Shown piece after piece: positions 1 to 5,154 of a stretch of 6,312 nucleotides of DNA. Origin of the DNA: an uncultured Nocardiopsis sp. (GTDB taxonomy: Bacteria > Actinomycetota > Actinomycetes > Streptosporangiales > Streptosporangiaceae); the NCBI GenBank assembly GCA_937957845.1, contig CALGOD010000068.1, positions 1 through 6,312 of the forward strand, in the 5' to 3' direction. Numbering within the stretch: the stretch's first letter is position 1; each line of letters begins with the position of its first letter. Below the pieces are notes generated by a model that worked only from the letters and a program-made list of their open reading frames with translations, was not told the DNA's origin and made no database searches. A program made the position numbers and the translations under genes.

Positions 1-1674
1 CACCTGGGAGGCGTCCGGGCCTCCGTTGAAGGCGACGATCTCCCCGGTGTCCGGTCGGACGGCGGTCAGGCCGTACATGGTGTTGTCCGCGCCCGGGGGC
101 AGGACGTCGAAGGCGTCGGTGGCCGCCTGCATCAGCTCGGGGTCGAGGGAGGTCTCGATGACGTAGCCCTTGGTGGCGATGTCCGTGCCGTCGATGTTCT
201 CGTAGCGCTCCTCGACCTCGGCGACGATGGCGTTGTACATGTAGCCGACCTTGGGGTCGCTGCCACCGCCCTCGTCGTAGGGGATCGGTTCGGGGAACTC
301 CAGGGCGTCGGCCTCGCTCTGGGTGAGTCCCAGCTCGGGTTCGATCTCACGCAGCTTGACCAGCTGGTCCTTCATGTAGTCCCAGCGCTCGCCGCGCATG
401 TACCTGTCGTGCCAGCTGCCCGGCTCGGGGTTGGCGAAGCCGCTCGGCTGCTGGATGATCATGCCGATGAAGGCGCCCTCGGCCTCGTCGAGCTCGGACA
501 CGCTCTTGTCGAAGTAGGCCTGCGCCGCGGCCTCGACGCCCGAGGCGTTGCGACCGAAGTAGATGGTGTTGAGGTAGGCCTCGAGGATGTCGTCGGGGTC
601 CTCCCGCTGGGCGAGCTTGATCGCGATGAAGATCTCGCGGACCTTGCGGGTGATGGTCTGCTCGTTCGACAGGGTGTCGTAGTAGTTGCGGGCCATCTGC
701 TGGGTGATGGTGGAGCCACCGCCCGCCTCGCCTCCCGAGAGGAGGGCACGCCCGATACCGGCGATGTTGATGCCGGGGTCGTCGTAGTAGGTCAGCTGCT
801 CCGCCGCGAGCACCCCGCTGATGACGGTGGGGGGGATCTCCTCGCGGTCGACGCTGATCCGGTTGACCTCGCCGGTGGTGAAGGCGACCTCGGCCTCTTC
901 ATCACCCTCGGAGGCCCACATGACCTGGGTGGCGTTGAGCTGGGTCTCCGCCTTCTTGTCCATATCGTCCACGTCGGGAGCCTGGGAGTACAGGATCGCG
1001 AAAGCGGCCACACCACCGATGATCATCAGGCCGCAGAAGGCCAGGGCGGGCTTCCACGCCTTGGCCAGGAAACGTGTGAACCACGGACGGTCGTCCGGTT
1101 CCTCCGCGCGGGCGCGACGACGGCCACCGCCGCCCCTGCCCCCCGATCCTCCCGCGGCGCGGGTGCCGCGCCCGGGGGCCCTGCGGCCCTCGGAACGTGC
1201 GGCGTGTTCGCGTTCGCGTCCGCGCTCACGGGGGTCCCGCGGGCCGTTCCCGGGCGCCCTGCGGCGGCCTCGGGGGTCTTCGGCCGGTCGGCGGCGCTGT
1301 CCCTCGGGTCGGGAGCGCTCGCCGTCCTGGGGGCGCCGGGGGCGCTCGCCCTCGGGGCGACGGCGGGGGCGGTCCATGTCGTCCGGACGTCGGCGCTGTC
1401 CCTCGGGGCGGGAGCGCTCGTCCGCGGGGCGGCGGCGGGCGCCGCGACCCTCCGAGCGGGCCTCCTGCTCCGGCGGTCGTCTACGGCGCGGACGCTCGGG
1501 TCCGGAATCCTCTCCCCAAAAACCGTCCTCGGTGTCCGCCCTCCGGCGGGAACCTCGGGCACGTTCCTCTGGGGCCGGGCCCTCTGCCCGGCGCCGTCCG
1601 CCGCGTGGACCGTCAGCCGGGCCCTCGGCCCGGCGACGGCCGCCTTCGGCGTTCCGTCGTCTTTCGGTACTCAC
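1..1674 (-). CDS. Class A (bifunctional) penicillin-binding protein, 3' end cut by window edge
   Basis: This enzyme polymerises lipid II into glycan strands and cross-links their peptides at the outer face of the membrane. 558 codons are visible and the frame runs open off the left edge. Residues 1-205 are an arginine/proline/glycine/glutamate-rich cytoplasmic tail, and about 210-231 is a single hydrophobic anchor (from PALAFCGL to AILYS). The GT51 glycosyltransferase follows: motif AAEQLTYYDDPG with likely catalytic E292, GGSTITQQMARN (319-330), and ILEAYLNTIYFGR with the second conserved E365. From about 534 (YGLTAVRPDTGEIVAFNGG) the transpeptidase domain begins, and its SxxK, SxN and KTG motifs lie outside the window. 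The GTG at 1674 is the first possible start, because an in-frame TGA lies seven codons upstream. A GAGGA box (1683-1679) sits 4 nt before it. The gene diverges from ino1. Motif 1 departs from the usual EDxxFxxHxG (Gln for Asp, Asp for His) but keeps the glutamate. Family assignment is very secure; the particular paralogue (PonA-like) is inferred. Confidence 0.95.
   Translation of the reverse strand, partial: MSTERRRNAEGGRRRAEGPADGPRGGRRRAEGPAPEERARGSRRRADTEDGFWGEDSGPERPRRRRPPEQEARSEGRGARRRPADERSRPEGQRRRPDDMDRPRRRPEGERPRRPQDGERSRPEGQRRRPAEDPRGRRRAPGNGPRDPRERGREREHAARSEGRRAPGRGTRAAGGSGGRGGGGRRRARAEEPDDRPWFTRFLAKAWKPALAFCGLMIIGGVAAFAILYSQAPDVDDMDKKAETQLNATQVMWASEGDEEAEVAFTTGEVNRISVDREEIPPTVISGVLAAEQLTYYDDPGINIAGIGRALLSGGEAGGGSTITQQMARNYYDTLSNEQTITRKVREIFIAIKLAQREDPDDILEAYLNTIYFGRNASGVEAAAQAYFDKSVSELDEAEGAFIGMIIQQPSGFANPEPGSWHDRYMRGERWDYMKDQLVKLREIEPELGLTQSEADALEFPEPIPYDEGGGSDPKVGYMYNAIVAEVEERYENIDGTDIATKGYVIETSLDPELMQAATDAFDVLPPGADNTMYGLTAVRPDTGEIVAFNGGPDASQV
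1292..1420 (-). repeat. 33-codon spaced duplication in the PBP tail
   Basis: Positions 1292-1321 and 1391-1420 match at 29 of 30 bases with an offset of exactly 99 bp, so the reading frame is kept. They encode ERSRPEGQRRRP at residues 86-97 and again at 119-130. The similarity continues more weakly a few bases beyond the left side of each copy. This looks like an in-frame duplication inside a disordered region. Confidence 0.8.
1573..1644 (-). repeat. Tandem ten-residue repeat in the PBP tail
   Basis: PBP residues 11-20 and 25-34 are the identical decapeptide GGRRRAEGPA, 14 residues apart. A degenerate third copy, GSRRRADT, lies at 41-48. The two perfect protein copies differ at several synonymous positions (for example CGT versus CGG for the first Arg). 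That suggests the amino-acid sequence rather than the DNA has been kept, or that the duplication is old. Confidence 0.8.
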
Positions 1675-2032
1675 GTGGTCCTCGATTGCCTCTCACGGCC
1701 GGTCGGCCTGACGATTCCTTGGTGGAAGCGGGGGAACGGTCCCCCCTGGGGGTCGGTGGTCCGCGACCTGTCTTCTCGCGGTGACCGGCGTGGATACGGC
1801 CCGGTGTGGCCGTCTCCACCGTTGTCCGCCTGTCGTTCAAGGCTTGATAAAGGACGCCCGAGTACAGGCCGGGGTTTTCATCAACAGCTCACGAAGGCGT
1901 TGGCCGCTGGTTCCTCCTGATCGTTGGCCTGCGGGAGCACGGCCCGCGCCGGTACTTCCGTGCCGACGGAACACCACCGTGGCAGGGGCTCGGTCCGGGG
2001 GCTCTACCGGCTACGCACGCAAATCACTGGTC

Positions 2033-2062
2033 ACGTTAGAGCGATCGAACGGTCTAGCACAA
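2033..2062 (-). promoter_or_regulatory. Candidate promoter for the PBP gene (proximal)
   Basis: Read on the minus strand, TTGTGC (2062-2057) is followed after 18 nt by TAACGT (2038-2033). The second box fits the actinobacterial TANNNT -10 pattern and the first shares TTG with the -35 consensus. It lies in the lowest-GC stretch of the intergenic region. A start near 2026 would give a PBP leader of about 350 nt. The call rests on pattern alone, and a second candidate lies just upstream. Confidence 0.3.
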
Positions 2063-2074
2063 CCCAAGCGTGAG

Positions 2075-2104
2075 ATTATCGCGCGTCATGGGACACCTGG
2101 TCGT
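2075..2104 (-). promoter_or_regulatory. Candidate promoter for the PBP gene (distal)
   Basis: On the minus strand a GATAAT box (2080-2075) matches TATAAT at five of six bases. It is preceded after 18 nt by ACGACC (2104-2099), which shares only GAC with the -35 consensus. It is in the same low-GC pocket as the proximal candidate, and a start near 2068 would give a leader of about 390 nt. Either, both or neither may be used. Confidence 0.27.
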
Positions 2105-2335
2105 GATCTCCCCGGAATCGCCCGTCATGGCAGTTCAGGGCGGCCTGGACGGGGGCAGGGGGGCAGAGTGTCATGCACGTGCGAACGGAACGGGTGTCCC
2201 ATCAGGGCAGGTGGGAACGTGCTTGTGAGATTTTTCCCCCAGTATCGCACGGAGTCCACCCCTCTGACCGGGGCCGAACGTCCTTCGCTCCGGCCCGTTC
2301 CTGGCCTGACATGCGGGCCCGCGGATGGGCGGGGA

Positions 2336-2341
2336 TAGAGT
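2336..2341 (+). promoter_or_regulatory. ino1: Possible -10 box for ino1
   Basis: TAGAGT fits the TANNNT -10 pattern. A start about 7 nt downstream would give an ino1 leader of roughly 215 nt that begins just before the potential branched RNA at 2372. I find no good -35 at 17-18 nt; the nearest TTGACA-like hexamer, CTGACA at 2306-2311, is 24 nt away. This is a weak call. Confidence 0.2.
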
Positions 2342-2371
2342 CAGACCTGAACAAAACAGCTAGACATGCAC

Positions 2372-2469
2372 GTTCCCCCGCTCTTGTGGGCAGTAGAAGA
2401 CGACCACGTCCGTGACAGCCTGGACCGTGGGGGAACAGAAACGCCGTGTGCGCTGCTGACCACATACGG
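2372..2469 (+). ncRNA. Potential structured leader RNA upstream of ino1
   Basis: A 10-bp stem pairs 2372-2381 (GTTCCCCCGC) with 2427-2436 (GTGGGGGAAC), with one G-U pair. Within it, 2386-2389 pairs with 2404-2407 (GTGG/CCAC), and the directly adjacent 2408-2411 pairs with 2422-2425 (GTCC/GGAC). Together these form a compact three-way junction. A separate hairpin follows: 2444-2450 with 2463-2469 (CCGTGTG/CATACGG, one G-U) around a 12-nt loop. The element ends about 94 nt before the ino1 start codon. I do not recognise it as a known riboswitch class. The two inner helices are only 4 bp and could be chance in GC-rich DNA, so this is a candidate cis-regulatory RNA only. Confidence 0.3.
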
Positions 2470-2547
2470 AAAACGAACGTGGGGCGACTCACCGCCATCG
2501 TCGCGGGCCCGTCGTCGTGCGCCGTGGAATCCATGTTCGCGAAGAAG

Positions 2548-2553
2548 AAGGAG
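2548..2553 (+). promoter_or_regulatory. ino1: Ribosome binding site that fixes the ino1 start
   Basis: AAGGAG lies 9 nt before the ATG at 2563. Two earlier in-frame starts (GTG-type near 2446 and ATG at 2533) lack comparable boxes and would add residues not seen in the actinobacterial homologues I remember, so 2563 is preferred. Confidence 0.8.
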
Positions 2554-2562
2554 CAAGGACCA

Positions 2563-3633
2563 ATGGGTTCGGTACGTGTAGCCGTCGTGGGCGTCGGCAA
2601 CTGTGCGGCGTCGCTCGTCCAGGGCGTGCACTACTACAAGGACGCCAACCCCGAGTCCCGGGTACCCGGCCTGATGCATGTGCAGTTCGGGCCGTACCAC
2701 GTGAGCGACGTCGAGTTCGTCGCGGCCTTCGACGTGGACGCCAAGAAGGTCGGCCAGGACCTGGCCGACGCCATCACGGCCAGTGAGAACAACACCGTCA
2801 AGATCTGCGACGTGCCGCCGACCGGTGTCACCGTCCTGCGCGGACCGACCTATGACGGACTGGGCAAGTACTATCGCGAGATGATCCAGGAGTCCCCCGA
2901 GGACGCCGTGGACGTGGTCGCCACCCTCAAGGCCAGCAAGGCCGACGTGCTCGTCTCCTACCTCCCGGTGGGCTCGGAGGAGGCCGGTAAGTTCTACGCC
3001 CAGTGCGCGATCGACGCCGGTGTGGCCTTCGTCAACGCCCTTCCGGTGTTCATCGCCTCCGACCCCGAGTGGGCCGAGAAGTTCACGCGGGCGGGGGTGC
3101 CGATCATCGGTGACGACATCAAGTCGCAGATCGGCGCGACCATCACCCACCGTGTGCTGTCCAAGCTCTTCGAGGACCGCGGCGTGATCGTGGACCGCAC
3201 CTACCAGCTCAACTTCGGCGGCAACATGGACTTCAAGAACATGTTGGAGCGCGACCGTCTGGAGTCCAAGAAGATCTCCAAGACGCAGTCGGTCACCTCG
3301 CAGATCCCGCACGAGCTGAACGCGGGTTCCGTGCACATCGGCCCGTCGGACCACGTGCCGTGGCTGGACGACCGGAAGTGGGCCTACATCCGGTTGGAGG
3401 GCCGCGCGTTCGGCGACGTCCCGCTGAACCTGGAGTACAAGCTGGAGGTGTGGGACTCCCCCAACTCCGCGGGCATCATCATCGACGCGGTCCGCGCGGC
3501 GAAGATCGCCAAGGACCGGGGGATCGGCGGTCCCCTCCTGGCCGCGTCCTCGTACTTCATGAAGTCCCCGCCCGAGCAGTACAGCGACGCCGAGGCGCAC
3601 GAGAAGGTCGAGCGCTTCATCGCCGGCGAGTAG
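2563..3633 (+). CDS. ino1: Inositol-1-phosphate synthase (actinobacterial type)
   Basis: This cytosolic NAD-dependent enzyme isomerises glucose 6-phosphate to 1D-myo-inositol 3-phosphate, the committed step towards phosphatidylinositol lipids and mycothiol. The 356-residue protein starts MGSVRVAVVGVGNCAASLVQG, with the Rossmann nucleotide-binding loop at about residues 8-21. It then shows FDVDAKKVG (56-64), the SYLPVGSEEA block (132-141), GDDIKSQIGATITHR (183-197), NFGGNMDFKNML (217-228), SKKISKTQ (235-242) and the long conserved C-terminal stretch from about 257 to 337 (HIGPSDHV to MKSPPEQ). I know these blocks from the mycobacterial and streptomycete Ino1 proteins, and the length is normal for that short bacterial class. 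A clear ribosome binding site supports the start, and a hairpin terminator follows the stop. The gene is divergent from the PBP and appears monocistronic, with a long and possibly structured leader. I see no truncation or odd residue. Confidence 0.97.
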   Translation: MGSVRVAVVGVGNCAASLVQGVHYYKDANPESRVPGLMHVQFGPYHVSDVEFVAAFDVDAKKVGQDLADAITASENNTVKICDVPPTGVTVLRGPTYDGLGKYYREMIQESPEDAVDVVATLKASKADVLVSYLPVGSEEAGKFYAQCAIDAGVAFVNALPVFIASDPEWAEKFTRAGVPIIGDDIKSQIGATITHRVLSKLFEDRGVIVDRTYQLNFGGNMDFKNMLERDRLESKKISKTQSVTSQIPHELNAGSVHIGPSDHVPWLDDRKWAYIRLEGRAFGDVPLNLEYKLEVWDSPNSAGIIIDAVRAAKIAKDRGIGGPLLAASSYFMKSPPEQYSDAEAHEKVERFIAGE

Positions 3634-3641
3634 TGTCCGTT

Positions 3642-3674
3642 CCGCGGCGGCCCTCAGGCCGGGAGCCGCCGCGG
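3642..3674 (+). terminator. Hairpin terminator after ino1
   Basis: A perfect 10-bp stem, CCGCGGCGGC (3642-3651) with GCCGCCGCGG (3665-3674), encloses a 13-nt loop starting 8 bp after the ino1 stop. There is no T-run after it, as is common for GC-rich actinobacterial terminators. It probably separates ino1 from the transporter gene. Confidence 0.65.
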
Positions 3675-3702
3675 CCTGGGATCCCCGACTCCGGGCACGC
3701 CC

Positions 3703-3715
3703 TACCCTGGTGGGG
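3703..3715 (+). promoter_or_regulatory. TANNNT -10 box placed for a leaderless transporter mRNA
   Basis: TACCCT (3703-3708) fits the TANNNT -10 pattern and is followed 7 nt later by the GTG start codon at 3715. That spacing would put the transcription start on or next to the first base of the start codon. No separated Shine-Dalgarno box is present, since the only G-rich bases (3709-3714) touch the start codon. I see no clear -35 box. Leaderless mRNAs of this layout are well documented in actinobacteria. Confidence 0.5.
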
Positions 3716-5010
3716 TGTCCTTCTTCGGCGATCTGCGCGTGGTCCTTCGGGGGTCCCGGTTCCGCCGGCTGTTCGGTACCCGGCTGGTCTCGCAGTTCTC
3801 CGACGGGGTCTACCAGGCCGGGCTGGCCGGTTTCGTCTTCTTCACCCCCGAACAGCACACCAGCGCCGGGGCCGTCGCCGCGGCCTTCGCGGTGCTGCTC
3901 CTCCCCTTCTCGTTGGTGGCCCCGTTCGCCGGGGTCCTGATCGACCGGTGGCCCCGCCGTCAGGTCCTTCTGCTGGCCTCCCTGGCCAAGTCGGCGCTCG
4001 CGGCGGTGAGCGCGCTCGTGGTGGCGGGTGGTGAGAGTCCCGCCTTCTTCGTCGCCGCGCTCCTGGTCCTGAGCGTCAACCGCTTCTTCCTATCCGGATT
4101 GTCCGCCGGGCTGCCGTACGTGGTGCCCCGGGAGAAGCTGATGATGGCCAACGCGGTGACCCCCACCAGCGGCACCGCCGCGAGCTTCCTCGGCGCGGGA
4201 ACGGGTGCCGCGATCGGGCTCTTGGGCGGTGACGAGGTCCTGGGAACCGGAGCCATCCTGTTCGTGGCCGCGCTGGGCTTCGCCGGCGCCGCTTCGGTGT
4301 CCCTGACACTGCGCCACCGGGAACTGGGTCCGCACCTGGAGTCGGAGTCCGAGGAGGTCCGCACGGCCGTCCGCAACGTCGTGCGGGGCATGCTCTCGGG
4401 CGTGCGGCACCTGTGGGCACGCCCGGAACCGCGGGACGCACTGGCCACGATCGGCGCCCACCGTGTGCTCTTCGGTGTCTCCACCGTGATGACCCTGCTG
4501 CTGTACAACAACACCTTCACCGGCGGGGGCGTGGCCGGCCTGGCCGGTTTCTCCGTGGCGATGGGCCTCTCCGGCGCGGGTTTCCTCCTCGGGGCCGTGG
4601 CCACCCCCTGGGCGACCGCACGGATGGCGGAGGGAACGTGGATCGCCTCGCAGTTGGCCGTGGCCTCCGTGGTCCTGCTGGTGTTCGGGCTTCCGTTCTC
4701 ACCCGTGCTGTTCCCGGTGGCCGCCTTCTTCCTGGGCTTCGTCTCCCAGGGGGTGAAGGTCACGGTCGACACGTTGGTTCAGCGACATGTCGACGACGCG
4801 TTCCGGGGGCGGGTGTTCTCCGTCTACGACGTGATGTTCAACGCCACGTTCGTGCTCGGCGCGGCCCTGGCGGCGGCTCTGATCCCGCCCTCGGGGACCA
4901 GCCCTCTCATGGTCACCACCATGGCCATCGCCTACCTGGTGATGGGTGCCCTGTGGGCGGCTCGGGGACGCCGCGTCCCCGCGCCGGAGACGGCCCGGAA
5001 GCCGGCCTGA
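3715..5010 (+). CDS. Major facilitator superfamily (MFS) transporter, substrate unknown
   Basis: This 431-residue inner-membrane protein shows about twelve hydrophobic segments, by eye at roughly 25-43, 54-76, 84-104, 109-131, 151-171, 176-196, 244-265, 274-297, 310-328, 331-350, 370-390 and 396-416. A charged cytoplasmic loop (200-243) separates the two six-helix halves. The MFS motif A is present between helices 2 and 3 as GVLIDRWPRRQ (73-83). QRHVDDAFRGRVFSVYD (356-372) before helix 11 resembles the MFS_3/EntS-like exporter group. Proton-coupled efflux is the usual role of that group, but nothing here identifies a substrate. The GTG at 3715 is the most upstream start in frame. It lies downstream of the ino1 terminator with its own likely promoter, so it is probably an independent unit, and it converges on the CCA enzyme gene. 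Superfamily is certain, subfamily likely, function unknown. Confidence 0.9.
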   Translation: MSFFGDLRVVLRGSRFRRLFGTRLVSQFSDGVYQAGLAGFVFFTPEQHTSAGAVAAAFAVLLLPFSLVAPFAGVLIDRWPRRQVLLLASLAKSALAAVSALVVAGGESPAFFVAALLVLSVNRFFLSGLSAGLPYVVPREKLMMANAVTPTSGTAASFLGAGTGAAIGLLGGDEVLGTGAILFVAALGFAGAASVSLTLRHRELGPHLESESEEVRTAVRNVVRGMLSGVRHLWARPEPRDALATIGAHRVLFGVSTVMTLLLYNNTFTGGGVAGLAGFSVAMGLSGAGFLLGAVATPWATARMAEGTWIASQLAVASVVLLVFGLPFSPVLFPVAAFFLGFVSQGVKVTVDTLVQRHVDDAFRGRVFSVYDVMFNATFVLGAALAAALIPPSGTSPLMVTTMAIAYLVMGALWAARGRRVPAPETARKPA

Positions 5011-5100
5011 CGACATGTCGAAAGATGACGGATCACCTTGCCGCCGCGTGTCCCCGCTCGGTCCGGGAGCGCCGCCTGTGGCCGTTCCAGGACCCCACGA

Positions 5101-5113
5101 GGCGGTTTCCGCC
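5101..5113. terminator. Small hairpin in the convergent gap
   Basis: GGCGG (5101-5105), TTT, CCGCC (5109-5113) can form a 5-bp hairpin with a 3-nt loop. It lies 10 bp from the stronger hairpin at 5123-5143 and may act with it, mainly for transcripts coming from the minus-strand CCA gene. Taken alone it is weak. Confidence 0.3.
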
Positions 5114-5122
5114 CAGGGATCT

Positions 5123-5143
5123 CACGTCCCCTGCGGGGACGTG
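5123..5143. terminator. Bidirectional terminator between the converging transporter and CCA genes
   Basis: A perfect 9-bp inverted repeat, CACGTCCCC (5123-5131) and GGGGACGTG (5135-5143), surrounds a 3-nt loop. It lies 11 bp beyond the stop of the minus-strand CCA gene and 112 bp beyond the transporter stop. Its symmetry and placement between convergent genes fit a terminator serving both strands. There is no T-tract. Confidence 0.6.
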
Positions 5144-5154
5144 CCCGAACGGCC

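Larger units (their letters stand above)
1675..2562. other. 888-bp divergent intergenic region without a supported gene
   Basis: This stretch separates the PBP start from the ino1 start. Several open frames cross it, the longest at 1781-2338 (plus) and 2202-2600 (minus). Their translations show no domain, no convincing ribosome binding site and no actinobacterial codon pattern, so I leave them out. GC content falls well below that of the flanking genes: 29 of 60 bases are G or C at 2021-2080, and 35 of 60 at 1861-1920. That fits promoter or regulatory DNA. I see a perfect palindrome GCGGGCCCGC at 2313-2322, an 8-bp palindrome GCACGTGC at 2175-2182, and a repeated CGTCATGG at 2084-2091 and 2123-2130. 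Close to ino1 there is the potential RNA structure listed separately. Confidence 0.7.

Noticed and set aside
409..1920. 503-codon plus-strand open frame opposite the PBP gene
   Set aside because: It is antisense to a clearly recognised gene, low in complexity (long Ala/Gly/Val runs) and has no domain. It arises from the GC-rich codon pattern of the PBP strand.
1781..2338. 185-codon plus-strand frame in the divergent intergenic region
   Set aside because: There is no ribosome binding site, domain or typical codon pattern. It crosses the low-GC promoter-like pocket and does not resemble the expected PadR regulator.
2306..2341. CTGACA plus TAGAGT as a full sigma-70-type promoter for ino1
   Set aside because: The spacing between the boxes is 24 nt, too long for a normal promoter. 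Only the -10 box is kept, at low confidence.
2173..2415. Possible small protein of 80 residues starting at ATG 2173, preceded by a G-rich run
   Set aside because: The G-rich stretch is not a proper Shine-Dalgarno box at useful spacing. The product is unordered Arg/Pro-rich sequence and the frame overlaps the potential leader RNA of ino1.
2366..2581. Possible upstream open frame overlapping the ino1 start
   Set aside because: It has no ribosome binding site before its ATG and its composition looks random. The ino1 start has its own good AAGGAG box.
2341..3858. 505-codon minus-strand open frame covering all of ino1
   Set aside because: It is a shadow of ino1. Composition is typical of antisense frames in GC-rich genes (rich in His, Arg, Val, Asp), there is no recognisable domain, and it runs through the ino1 terminator and into the transporter start.
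4783..5020. Palindrome CGACATGTCG occurring twice (4783-4792 and 5011-5020)
   Set aside because: One copy is inside the transporter coding sequence. A repeated 10-mer containing common CGAC/GTCG steps is unremarkable in this DNA, and no regulator site is implied.
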